A stretch of 64,000 nt of DNA, from contig NZ_CP038469.1 in assembly GCF_004684345.1 (NCBI RefSeq), positions 930,001 to 994,000 of the forward strand, in the 5' to 3' direction. The notes below the pieces were generated by a model. The model did no database searches. It saw only the letters and a list, made by a program, of their open reading frames with translations, and was not told the origin of the DNA. This DNA comes from Citrobacter tructae (GTDB taxonomy: Bacteria > Pseudomonadota > Gammaproteobacteria > Enterobacterales > Enterobacteriaceae). How positions within the stretch are numbered: position 1 is the stretch's first letter; the number at the start of each line of letters is the position of its first letter. Below are positions 1 to 7,361 of this stretch, one piece after another. A program made the translations under genes and the position numbers.

Positions 1-215
1 GGTAATCCCAACTGATGCGCAGGAAAATCTCGTCGCAAACGTGGTCCATTCAGCGGCAGCATTAACCGGGACAACTCCAGCCCTCTGCGTATGGCTTCTT
101 CGCTGTATTCAAATGCGATCAACGGTCGCCCGGTTAACGCCGTAGAGGAAATCAATTTCCCCCATAGCCATTTTTCACCCCAGCCTTCATAAAAGACATC
201 AACTTGTTCAGGCAT
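1..215 (-). CDS. hipA: HipA-family toxin kinase, N-terminal part (runs off the left edge)
   Basis: Only about the first 71 codons lie in the window. The ATG at 215-213 opens the frame MPEQVDVFYEGWGEKWLWGK and stays open to base 1. The stretch around residues 36-55, reading FEYSEEAIRRGLELSRLMLP, has the character of the HipA N-terminal subdomain. The start overlaps the stop of the upstream HipB-like gene by 8 bases, the normal coupling of antitoxin and toxin. Full-length HipA proteins are Ser/Thr kinases that phosphorylate aminoacyl-tRNA synthetases and promote dormancy. The kinase core lies outside the window, so catalytic competence cannot be judged. Confidence 0.75.
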   Translation of the reverse strand, partial: MPEQVDVFYEGWGEKWLWGKLISSTALTGRPLIAFEYSEEAIRRGLELSRLMLPLNGPRLRRDFPAHQLGL

Positions 216-522
216 CCGCGTTTTTCCTTTTCACCCGCTGACGCGCAGCGCTTTTCTCATAACGTAAGATATCATCCAGACTGTCAATTTTAGGTTTGAA
301 CAGCTCTGCAAGTGCGTCGCCATAGCCTAACACCATGGCCACTTTTACCAGATTCTCAAATCCTACGTTCTTACCGGCTTCCAGATTCGAGACCGTGTTG
401 ACCCCAATTCCCGAACGGGCGGCCACATCGGCTTGCGTCATCTGCTTTGCCAACCGCTCTTTGCGTAACCGATCGCAAAGCAGTTTGACAATATCGGCGG
501 GGGTTTGAAGGGATAAATCCAT
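208..522 (-). CDS. hipB: HipB-like antitoxin, XRE-family HTH repressor
   Basis: This 104-residue protein carries a Cro/C1-type helix-turn-helix at about residues 17-70, with the segment MTQADVAARSGIGVNTVSNL as the turn and recognition helix. The C-terminal tail is Lys/Arg rich. It lies directly upstream of, and overlaps, the HipA-like gene, so it is read as the antitoxin and autorepressor of a HipBA module. E. coli HipB is 88 residues, so this one is a little longer. Two clean inverted repeats flank its start (521-569 and 635-658) and are good candidates for its own operators. It could be called simply an XRE regulator, but the position before hipA makes the antitoxin role likely. Confidence 0.8.
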   Translation of the reverse strand: MDLSLQTPADIVKLLCDRLRKERLAKQMTQADVAARSGIGVNTVSNLEAGKNVGFENLVKVAMVLGYGDALAELFKPKIDSLDDILRYEKSAARQRVKRKNADA

Positions 523-569
523 AATATTGGGCCTTATCTGTGAAAAATGACCTTTACACCCAATATTAT
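521..569. promoter_or_regulatory. 11-bp inverted repeat overlapping the hipB start (candidate operator)
   Basis: ATAATATTGGG at 521-531 and CCCAATATTAT at 559-569 are perfect reverse complements separated by 27 bases. The left arm overlaps the hipB start codon (CAT at 520-522 on the plus strand). HipB-type antitoxins bind palindromes in their own promoter, so binding here would block both transcription and translation start. The function is inferred from position and symmetry. Confidence 0.5.
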
Positions 570-634
570 AGAGTTAAACGAAGGAGGATACAAAATTACG
601 TAAGACACAAAAAAAGAGAGTTAACGCCGTTAAA

Positions 635-658
635 CCAATATAAGAGGCGTTATATTGG
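635..658. promoter_or_regulatory. 9-bp palindrome upstream of hipB (second candidate operator)
   Basis: CCAATATAA at 635-643 and TTATATTGG at 650-658 form a perfect inverted repeat with a 6-base centre. The arms share the CCAATAT core with the repeat at 521-569. A second palindrome, TTAACGCCGTTAA, lies beside it at 621-633. Both are between the end of the upstream regulator gene (686) and hipB, so they may act as operators or contribute to a terminator. Confidence 0.45.
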
Positions 659-685
659 ATTTATAGTGAAGGAAAATAAGGGGCA

Positions 686-1324
686 TTAGTCTATACAGAT
701 ACACACCAGATGACCGCGCTGAAGTTGGATTGCCCCCTGCCGTTTTAGTCTGGCAAGTGAATCCATAATGGTACTGCGCGAAAGTCCGGTTCGCTCTCTG
801 ATGTATTGTGCTGCAGAGATTCTTTTTCTAATCTCTTCAGGCTCTTGTTGCAGCAGTTCGAGGTGTCCCCAGACCATATCCGTTGCGCTCCGACTGGTGA
901 TGAGGCGATCGCGTTGGCTCATCACCTGGATGATATAGGCTTCGACTATCGCGACCGATTCCCATAACTGATCGCGATTAACGACCGTCATAAAATCTGT
1001 TTTCTTGACCACATGTGTCGTACAAGGACTGATGGCCTCAATATCATAAAAATTATGCCCGGTGGGGAGAAAAAATTCGGCCATCCCCAACATTATCGGT
1101 GCCTGCTGGCTTGCCAGAACAAGCCCGTCAATGCGCCGCCTGATCACAATCCTTCCTTCGGTCAGCAGCCAGATCCCGTTCTCTCCCTGAGAGTCCATGA
1201 TAAAAGACCCACTGCGATATAAGGATTGAGGTTCGGAAAGGGGTAATAATGCTTTGAAAAGCCTGGCGATATTTATCGACAGAAGTTCTGCGCAGCTACC
1301 CGATTGTTCAGGAGGATTTGTCAT
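686..1324 (-). CDS. Crp/Fnr-like regulator of the IprA (YaiV) type
   Basis: The frame is open from 1402. I place the start at the internal ATG at 1324 (MTNPPEQSG) because the first 26 codons of the longer version derive from AT-rich sequence that looks non-coding. The protein has a cyclic-nucleotide-binding-like beta-barrel in its N-terminal half (GSFIMDSQGENGIWLLTEGR) and a C-terminal winged helix (ISAAQYIRERTGLSRSTIMD). This is the IprA pattern. E. coli/Salmonella IprA inhibits hydrogen-peroxide resistance. The gene is divergent from the DUF3302/HlyD pair at 1520-3000, so it may control that pair. The start and the specific function are uncertain. Confidence 0.65.
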   Translation of the reverse strand: MTNPPEQSGSCAELLSINIARLFKALLPLSEPQSLYRSGSFIMDSQGENGIWLLTEGRIVIRRRIDGLVLASQQAPIMLGMAEFFLPTGHNFYDIEAISPCTTHVVKKTDFMTVVNRDQLWESVAIVEAYIIQVMSQRDRLITSRSATDMVWGHLELLQQEPEEIRKRISAAQYIRERTGLSRSTIMDSLARLKRQGAIQLQRGHLVCICID

Positions 1325-1519
1325 AGCACACTCAAAATATTGATTTTGTCTTTCCTCAATCATTATCCGTATTAGGAAAAAAATCAAATGAGGAAAATCC
1401 ATTTTTGGATTGACTTATATTTGAAGTGTTTTAGAAAGTCCTGTTTTATATTTTTAACATATTAAAATTATTTGCCATTAAAAATATGGTGATAATGCAC
1501 GCTAACAACAGGAGTTTTT

Positions 1520-1858
1520 ATGTTACTTAACTATATAGCATTAGCGATGCTCGTTTTCGTGTTCTTAATTATCTTTTATGGCGTACTGATATTGCATGAT
1601 ATCCCCTATGAAATTGCCAGGAAACGCAATCATCCCCACCTGGATGCTATTCATGTGGCCGGTTGGGTAAGCCTGTTTACGCTGCATGCAATCTGGCCAT
1701 TTCTGTGGATATGGGCAACGTTATACAGCGACAAAAATGGCTGGCATGGACATTCTCCGCGCAATGACACGGAGGTGCTCACTGCACGCATCGCATCATT
1801 AGAGAAAACACTTGAACAAATGGCACCCTGCGACGTGCAGGAATCGAAGGTAAACTGA
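1520..1858 (+). CDS. DUF3302 inner-membrane protein (YibI/YiaW-like)
   Basis: This 112-residue protein has two hydrophobic segments, about residues 4-26 and 48-66, separated by the polar family signature HDIPYEIARKRNHPHLDAIH. The C-terminal third is hydrophilic and probably helical. This is the layout of YibI and YiaW. Their function is not established, but they are always paired with an HlyD-type membrane-fusion protein. The gene ends two bases before the GTG of the HlyD-type gene, so the two are translated as a unit. A ribosome-binding site, AGGAG, lies at 1510-1514. Confidence 0.85.
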   Translation: MLLNYIALAMLVFVFLIIFYGVLILHDIPYEIARKRNHPHLDAIHVAGWVSLFTLHAIWPFLWIWATLYSDKNGWHGHSPRNDTEVLTARIASLEKTLEQMAPCDVQESKVN

Positions 1859-1860
1859 AC

Positions 1861-3000
1861 GTGGAAACATTATTAATATTAACCTACGCTGCTATTGTTT
1901 ATGTCATTTTCAAAATATTTAAAGTGCCATTGAATAAATGGACGGTACCGTCGGCGGTACTCGGTGGAATAGTCATGCTGGGGGCGTTAATTCTCACAAT
2001 GAATTACAATCACCCTTATACAGAGGAGGCACAAAAATTGGTTGTCGGCATTCCGGTGGTCCCGCAGGTCACTGGCGTGGTGTCCGAAGTTACAGATAAA
2101 ATTAATACCCCAATCAAAAAAGGTGAGATCCTTTTTAAAATCGACCCTACCCGCTATAAAGCCAAGCTGGATAAACTTGAAGCGGATATCGTCACGGAAA
2201 AACATGACGTTATGGCGCTGGAAGAAAAACGCAACAGCGCACGTCTTCAGTTTGAGCAGGCGAAAGCTGAGCGTGATAAGTATTACAACAATTATCAGCG
2301 TTATCAGCAAGGAAGCCGGGCGAAGGTCAACCCGTTTACCGCCAATGATATTGATACGGCTCGTCAGGATTATCTGGCACAAAATGCCGCGATGGATGCC
2401 GCCAATGCTGAATTGAACAGTATTCAAAAAGAACTCGACAGCAGTATCAATGGTCAAAATTCGCAGATCGCCAGTTTACAGGCACAGATTGATGAGGCGC
2501 GATTTAATTATGAACAAACCATTGTTCGTGCCCCAAGCGACGGTTATATCAGCCAACTTTTGGTTCGTCCGGGAACGTATGCCTCGAGGTTGCCTTTTAA
2601 ACCCGTGATGGTATTTATTCCCGCCCACAAGAATCAAATCGTGGCGGCTTTCCGCCAGAACTCTATTTTACGTCTGAACGTGGGCGACGATGCGGAGATT
2701 GTCTTCAATGGTTTGCCCGGACAGGTGATCGAAGGAAAAGTAGTAAACGTGGCACCGGTGATCCCAACTGGGGCTTATTACGCGCAGGGAACGTTACAGT
2801 CGTTGAATGTGGCGTCAGGGAGCAACAAAGTGCTCGTCAGTATAGATGTCGATGATAATCAGGCTGAACGGCAATTGCCTGATGGTGTGACTGCACAGGT
2901 TGCCGTCTATTCCGCGCACCATTTTGAAGCCTTGTCATTGTTACGAAAGATACTTTTACGCATGACCAGTTGGATGCACTACCTCTATCTGGATCACTAA
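1861..3000 (+). CDS. HlyD/EmrA-type membrane-fusion protein (YibH/YiaV-like)
   Basis: This 379-residue protein starts with GTG at 1861, right behind the DUF3302 gene. An N-terminal membrane region (about residues 3-50) is followed by a lipoyl-like half domain (VVPQVTGVVSEVTDKINTPI), a long coiled-coil hairpin (about 105-215, rich in Gln/Glu/Lys/Ala), the second lipoyl half (IVRAPSDGYISQLLVRPGTY) and a beta-barrel domain. The ending RMTSWMHYLYLDH matches my recollection of YibH. Membrane-fusion proteins bridge an inner-membrane pump to an outer-membrane channel, but no pump or channel gene is nearby. The DUF3302 protein may be the inner-membrane partner. Confidence 0.85.
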   Translation: METLLILTYAAIVYVIFKIFKVPLNKWTVPSAVLGGIVMLGALILTMNYNHPYTEEAQKLVVGIPVVPQVTGVVSEVTDKINTPIKKGEILFKIDPTRYKAKLDKLEADIVTEKHDVMALEEKRNSARLQFEQAKAERDKYYNNYQRYQQGSRAKVNPFTANDIDTARQDYLAQNAAMDAANAELNSIQKELDSSINGQNSQIASLQAQIDEARFNYEQTIVRAPSDGYISQLLVRPGTYASRLPFKPVMVFIPAHKNQIVAAFRQNSILRLNVGDDAEIVFNGLPGQVIEGKVVNVAPVIPTGAYYAQGTLQSLNVASGSNKVLVSIDVDDNQAERQLPDGVTAQVAVYSAHHFEALSLLRKILLRMTSWMHYLYLDH

Positions 3001-3009
3001 TTGTGTATC

Positions 3010-3042
3010 CGGGCGCAGAGATTGCGCCCGAATACGTTTTTT
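3010..3042 (+). terminator. Rho-independent terminator after the HlyD-type gene
   Basis: CGGGCGC at 3010-3016 pairs perfectly with GCGCCCG at 3024-3030 across a 7-base loop. A T-rich tail with a run of six T follows at 3036-3042. It lies between two convergent genes, the HlyD-type gene and the chemoreceptor. Confidence 0.75.
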
Positions 3043-3049
3043 ACGGCAA

Positions 3050-4993
3050 TCAGGCAACTGCAGGCTCAGGCAATCTGAAAGTAGAAACCAGCAATGCTAA
3101 CTGTTCGGCCTCTTCTTTAAGTACCTGGGTGCGAGCGGCAGCGTCATCGATTAACGATGCATTCTGCTGCACGGTGCTGTCCATTTCGGTTACCGCCAGT
3201 GTGACTTCAGAAACGCCTTTGCGCTGTTCTTCCCCTGCTACGCGAATTTCGCCCATCAACTGCCGAACCTGGCGCACATTGTTGACCAGTTCTTCCAGGC
3301 GTTCGCCGGCATTGTGAATTTGCTGACTGCTACTGCCAACATGAGACACCGACTCATCGATCAATGCTTTGATTTCCTGGGCGGCTGTCGCGCTACGCTG
3401 CGCCAGCGTGCGAACTTCTGATGCGACAACGGCAAATCCTCTGCCTGCATCGCCCGCGCGGGCTGCTTCAACGGCGGCATTCAGGGCCAGAATATTGGTC
3501 TGGAAGGCAATGCTGTCAATCACCGCGACGATTTCCACCATTCTGCCGGATGAGCCGCTAACGTTATCCATGGTGGAGATAACGCCTTGCATCACATCGC
3601 CGCAACGGTTGGCCGTTTTCGCGGTATTGTCAGATAGCTCATCCGCCAGCTGCGTGTTGCTCGCATTTTGATGAACGGTTGCATTTAACTGTTCCATCGC
3701 TGCCGAACTTTCTTCCAGTGCAGCAGCTTGCTGCGTAACCCGTGATGAGAGTTCCATATTGCTGTCTGCCAGGCTGACTGCGTTATTAGCGACCACCACG
3801 CTACTGCTTCTGACGGTGATCAGAATGGCTGCAATTTTATCAACAAACAGATTAAACGCCTCAGCGATAGCTGATATCTCATCTTTGCCGCGCACATCGA
3901 GACGACGGGTAAGATCGCCCTCGCCCTGGGCAATATCATCGAGTGCACGACGCGTATCGTCCAGACGTGAGATCAGTCGGCGAACCACCAGCCAGGAACC
4001 CACCAGCAGAACCGTCATAATCGGGATCAACACTTCCAGCACGTCCTGCATCATTACTTTGGCGAGACCAACAATGCGTGATTCCGGCGTGACCAGTCCC
4101 ACAACCCATCCGGTGTCCGCCATCGGGAACAGCATCACCCGCGACGGTGCATTCAGCACGTTGTCATTTTCCAGCGTAATGCTCTTCACACCGTCTGCGA
4201 CGCGAAGCGACTTCAGGCCATTCTCGACCGGAGCCAGCCATTGTGCGCTGCGGGACAGATCGCTAAATGTTTTATGATTATCGTTATCGGCCTGTGGGAA
4301 ATACAGGATCTGCCCCTGCTTATCAACCACAAACGCATAGCCGCCGGTGCTATTGCCCTGCTGCTGCATAAAGGTGGCGACGTTATCCAGACGAATATCA
4401 GTGGTCGCCACCCCGGCGAATTTGCCCGAGAGCTGGTACGGGATACTGCAGGTCACCATATTAACGCCGGAACTGGCATCCTGATAAACATCAGACCACA
4501 GGCAGCTATTCTGCGACTGCCCTTTGGCATGCTGATACCAACTTTCGTTATGATAACCACTTGATCCATCAGCATTATAATCATTGGAAAACACCAGTTT
4601 TCCTTCGGCATTACGCGCCCAGAAAAAGCTCCGTTTCTCCACGCCGGCGCTAAACGCCCCCGGCTCAGGCCAGATCCCGCCGCCGGTAATAATCGAGTGG
4701 TTATCTTCACCAATCAGATGCGGCACTACGCTTTGATACAGGGATTCATCGTTAGGCAGCACCTCGGCCAGTCGTGACAAACTGACAGTTTCGCCTTCAA
4801 TGCGCGATAACACGGTACTCAGTTGGCGGGTTAAACCTTGCCCTGTCTCTTCTATCAGGGCGGTATTGATCTCAACGACGCGCGGCTGACCGCGCCAAAG
4901 CATAATGGCAACAATTACCAGGGTGGTAACTGCAAGCAACAGAATGCCGCCAATGGTTAAACGTGTAGAAATACGAGTAGGATACCAGGCCAT
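3050..4993 (-). CDS. Methyl-accepting chemotaxis protein with periplasmic dCache domain
   Basis: This 647-residue transmembrane chemoreceptor begins with a short cytoplasmic stretch and TM1 (about 12-32). A periplasmic dCache-type sensor follows (about 35-290), including CLWSDVYQDASSGVNMVTCS, a typical distal Cache motif. TM2 lies near 300-320, then a HAMP domain and the long signalling helix bundle with the invariant hairpin IDSIAFQTNILALNAAVEAA. There is no C-terminal NWETF-type pentapeptide for CheR/CheB (it ends RLPEPAVA), so adaptation probably relies on other receptors. The ligand cannot be read from the sequence, although Cache sensors usually bind amino acids or small organic acids. 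A sigma-28 promoter lies just upstream. Confidence 0.92.
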   Translation of the reverse strand: MAWYPTRISTRLTIGGILLLAVTTLVIVAIMLWRGQPRVVEINTALIEETGQGLTRQLSTVLSRIEGETVSLSRLAEVLPNDESLYQSVVPHLIGEDNHSIITGGGIWPEPGAFSAGVEKRSFFWARNAEGKLVFSNDYNADGSSGYHNESWYQHAKGQSQNSCLWSDVYQDASSGVNMVTCSIPYQLSGKFAGVATTDIRLDNVATFMQQQGNSTGGYAFVVDKQGQILYFPQADNDNHKTFSDLSRSAQWLAPVENGLKSLRVADGVKSITLENDNVLNAPSRVMLFPMADTGWVVGLVTPESRIVGLAKVMMQDVLEVLIPIMTVLLVGSWLVVRRLISRLDDTRRALDDIAQGEGDLTRRLDVRGKDEISAIAEAFNLFVDKIAAILITVRSSSVVVANNAVSLADSNMELSSRVTQQAAALEESSAAMEQLNATVHQNASNTQLADELSDNTAKTANRCGDVMQGVISTMDNVSGSSGRMVEIVAVIDSIAFQTNILALNAAVEAARAGDAGRGFAVVASEVRTLAQRSATAAQEIKALIDESVSHVGSSSQQIHNAGERLEELVNNVRQVRQLMGEIRVAGEEQRKGVSEVTLAVTEMDSTVQQNASLIDDAAARTQVLKEEAEQLALLVSTFRLPEPAVA

Positions 4994-5028
4994 ACAAACT
5001 CCTTCTGCAAAAGGCTAACTTTTATGCA

Positions 5029-5055
5029 GTATCGGCACCGGAGTTTATATCTTTA
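5029..5055 (-). promoter_or_regulatory. Sigma-28 (FliA) promoter of the dCache chemoreceptor
   Basis: On the minus strand TAAAGATA (5055-5048) is followed by an 11-base spacer and GCCGATAC (5036-5029). This is nearly the FliA consensus TAAAGTTT-N11-GCCGATAA, with exact spacing. It lies 36 bases upstream of the chemoreceptor ATG, so the gene should be expressed with the late flagellar class. Confidence 0.85.
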
Positions 5056-5107
5056 TAAGGTTTTCTTAAGTATTACAAAACAAATAAGTGACATTGTCAC
5101 ATATAGC

Positions 5108-5133
5108 AAAACCCAGCACTTTGACTGGGTTTT
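5108..5133 (-). terminator. Rho-independent terminator after hdeB
   Basis: AAAACCCAG at 5108-5116 pairs perfectly with CTGGGTTTT at 5125-5133 over an 8-base loop. Read on the minus strand it follows the hdeB stop (5149) and ends in a T run, separating hdeB from the chemoreceptor promoter. Confidence 0.8.
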
Positions 5134-5148
5134 AATAAGCCTTTAATC

Positions 5149-5478
5149 TTATTTGGATAATTCTTTTTTGATCTCAGCTTTTATTTTGCTTAATTCGCTC
5201 TGCGGATGTTTTTTGCAAAGTTCAACGGTCAATGGAACCGCAGTCGTGATCGTTTCGTTATAGTCTACGAAGTCACCACCTTTGAAGTCTTCATCTTCGT
5301 TCAGCACCCAGAAGGCAACTGGAGCCATAGTTTGCGGGTTCAAATCAATAAATTCCTGGCAGCTCATGCCTTTCGGAGTCACTTCAGTTTTAGTTGTTTC
5401 TGTTGCTGCACTGACGCTGACACTGGTTAACAGCGCGGCAACCAGAATACCTGCTGTAGAAAGGGAGAATTTATTCAT
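5149..5478 (-). CDS. hdeB: Periplasmic acid-stress chaperone HdeB
   Basis: This 109-residue protein has a Sec signal peptide (about residues 1-25, ending VSVSAA) and a mature part matching HdeB: MSCQEFIDLNPQTMAPVAFW, then KGGDFVDYNET and LCKKHP. Two cysteines (in SCQEF and LCKKH) form the conserved disulfide. HdeB keeps periplasmic proteins soluble at moderately acid pH. The start at 5478 is chosen because GGAG lies just upstream and a signal peptide follows at once. An extension to 5568 would bury the signal peptide. The usual neighbours hdeA and hdeD are absent, so this is a stand-alone copy. Confidence 0.9.
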   Translation of the reverse strand: MNKFSLSTAGILVAALLTSVSVSAATETTKTEVTPKGMSCQEFIDLNPQTMAPVAFWVLNEDEDFKGGDFVDYNETITTAVPLTVELCKKHPQSELSKIKAEIKKELSK

Positions 5479-5568
5479 CGTAGTACTCCATTTATAATAT
5501 AGATAATATCTACACTTGCGCTTTAAACCGTTAATGTAGTTCGAGAAAAATAATACCCCTACCGTCAA

Positions 5569-5877
5569 AATAATAAAGATTGTGGTTGTTGATATGGCTG
5601 AAACTTATATTTAAGGTGACCAATTCTGATGTGAGAGTGGAAATCTCCCCCACAATGTGATCGTTCCGACGAATTCAGCAGATTCATACCCCACTTCCCC
5701 TGCCGTTGCACCAAATCTGAACTACGCTGCACAAATGTTGATCATTGGTTAATTAAATAACTCATTTTTTAACAAGTGCCCCCAGTAAACCGGAGGCGCA
5801 GACATGGCACGCGTCCTGCATTGTTAATCCAGTAACAGCGAAACGGTATCTGACAGACAACTAACAGCGAGACGGTA
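5569..5877. promoter_or_regulatory. Intergenic region between hdeB and the rpiR-ddp operon
   Basis: This 309-base stretch has no plausible gene. It holds the hdeB promoter at its left side and the control region of the rpiR-ddp operon at its right. Two TGCAC half-motifs (5707-5711 and 5728-5732) resemble halves of NtrC sites. A sigma-54 type promoter lies at 5805-5820. Confidence 0.5.
5805..5820 (+). promoter_or_regulatory. Sigma-54 type promoter of the rpiR-ddpXABCDF operon
   Basis: TGGCAC at 5805-5810, a 5-base spacer and CTGCA at 5816-5820 give GG and GC dinucleotides exactly 10 bases apart, the hallmark -24/-12 geometry of RpoN promoters. The E. coli ddp operon is known to be driven by sigma-54 with NtrC under nitrogen limitation, which supports the call. 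The position before the regulator gene suggests that regulator and ddp genes are co-transcribed. Confidence 0.7.
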
Positions 5878-6744
5878 ATGACATCAAAACCTGAATTATT
5901 CGCCCGCGTAGAACACACTTTCAGCCAGCTAACGCCCAGTGAAAAGCGCGTTGCCGGTTGGTTGTTAGCACACGCTGCACAGATCCCATTCGAAACTGCC
6001 GACGGTATTGCCAAGGCGACAGGAACCAGTGGTATTACCGTTGGACGCTACCTGCGCAAACTGGGTTTTCGCAATCTTGAAGACGCTAAAGCTAGCCTGC
6101 GTGAACTGCCCGCAATTCCCTATCAGCCCTGGGGAATGAATGAACGGCTCGATTTCTGGCACCAGCAGCAAAGCCTGCCGGACCGGGCACAGCAGTCGCT
6201 ACTGCTGGAAATTGACGCCATTACCCATGTTTATCAGCTGGCGCAAAGCGAGACATTTCTGCGCATTGCGCGGCAGCTGGCGCACGCGGAGGCCGTGTAT
6301 ATCCTCGGTATTCAGTCGACCCGTGGGATCGCCAACGCCTTTTTCAGCCATCTGGAATACCTGCGGCCAAAAGTCAGTTACTCCGAAGGCCTTTCCGGTA
6401 GCTGGGTTGAGTCGCTTAATTCAGGATTTAACCAGCCTTATGTAGTGATAACCGATACGCGCGCCTACTCCGCGACGTCACGACAATATTGCCGGGTCGC
6501 CAGCGAACGCCACATCCCGCTTGCGCTGATAACCGACGTCTGGTGTCCCTGGGCCAGAGACTACGCCATCGATTTACTCCAGGTGAAAACTGACACCGGA
6601 CATTTCTGGGACTCGCTCGCTCCCATCAGCTGTCTGTTCAACTTATTACTCTCCGCGGTGGTGGCGCAATTGGGCGACGCCCTCGCCGGACGTCTGCAAA
6701 CCAATCGCCAACTCCAACAACAGTTTGGTCAATTCGAACAATAA
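5878..6744 (+). CDS. RpiR/MurR-family regulator with SIS domain, ddp-linked
   Basis: This 288-residue protein has an N-terminal RpiR-type helix-turn-helix (about 1-77, with LTPSEKRVAGWLLAHAAQIP and TGTSGITVGRYLRKLGF) and a C-terminal sugar-isomerase (SIS) fold (about 125-260, with AEAVYILGIQSTRGIANAFF). SIS domains bind phosphosugars or related ligands. The gene lies 14 bases upstream of ddpX in the same direction and downstream of the sigma-54 promoter, so it is very likely the local regulator of D-Ala-D-Ala or muropeptide use. E. coli K-12 has no such gene at the head of its ddp operon. Confidence 0.85.
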   Translation: MTSKPELFARVEHTFSQLTPSEKRVAGWLLAHAAQIPFETADGIAKATGTSGITVGRYLRKLGFRNLEDAKASLRELPAIPYQPWGMNERLDFWHQQQSLPDRAQQSLLLEIDAITHVYQLAQSETFLRIARQLAHAEAVYILGIQSTRGIANAFFSHLEYLRPKVSYSEGLSGSWVESLNSGFNQPYVVITDTRAYSATSRQYCRVASERHIPLALITDVWCPWARDYAIDLLQVKTDTGHFWDSLAPISCLFNLLLSAVVAQLGDALAGRLQTNRQLQQQFGQFEQ

Positions 6745-6758
6745 ACAGGAAACGTGCT

Positions 6759-7346
6759 ATGCCAGAGACTTCTGTACTGGTCGACCTGTCGGTGATCTTT
6801 CCGTCACTGCATATCGATCTCAAATACGCCACTAGCGATAACATTACCGGCGCACCTGTCTACCGGGAAGCGCGCTGCCTGTTACACACCGATGCGGTCA
6901 CTGGACTGGCCAAAAGCATCAGCATTGCGCACCTGGCGGGCCTGAACCTGGTGGTATACGACGCGTATCGCCCACAGCAGGCGCAGGCGATGCTGTGGAA
7001 TGCCTGTCCCGACCCACAGTACGTTGTGGACGTGGCGATTGGCTCCAATCACAGTCGGGGCACAGCCATTGACGTCACGCTGATGGATGAACGTGGCAAT
7101 GTCCTCGATATGGGCGCCGATTTTGATGAAATGCACGATCGTTCCCACGCCTGGCACCCTTCGGTTCCGCCGCAAGCGCAGCGTAATCGACTGTTGCTAA
7201 ACGCCATTATGTCAGGTGGCGGTTTTGTCGGGATCAGCAGCGAATGGTGGCATTTTGAATTACCTGACGCTGCCCGCTATCCCCTGCTTGAAGACTGTAT
7301 TGCGTGCTTCCCTGCACCACAAATAACAACATCACACCCCTTTTAA
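6759..7346 (+). CDS. ddpX: D-alanyl-D-alanine dipeptidase DdpX (VanX family)
   Basis: This 195-residue zinc dipeptidase cleaves D-Ala-D-Ala to D-alanine. The family signature is complete: Arg71 in YDAYRPQQ, the zinc ligands His98 and Asp105 in SNHSRGTAID, and the catalytic Glu162 with zinc ligand His165 in EWWHFE. There is no signal peptide, so it acts in the cytoplasm on dipeptide brought in by DdpABCDF, whose genes follow directly. It is the enterobacterial relative of VanX of vancomycin-resistant enterococci, but here it serves nutrient recycling. Confidence 0.93.
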   Translation: MPETSVLVDLSVIFPSLHIDLKYATSDNITGAPVYREARCLLHTDAVTGLAKSISIAHLAGLNLVVYDAYRPQQAQAMLWNACPDPQYVVDVAIGSNHSRGTAIDVTLMDERGNVLDMGADFDEMHDRSHAWHPSVPPQAQRNRLLLNAIMSGGGFVGISSEWWHFELPDAARYPLLEDCIACFPAPQITTSHPF

Positions 7347-7361
7347 TTCTGGAGCCTGGTT

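Noticed and set aside
3050..5430. Several plus-strand ORFs of 70-170 codons inside the chemoreceptor and hdeB genes
   Set aside because: They lie antisense to well-conserved genes, lack ribosome-binding sites and show no recognisable domains.
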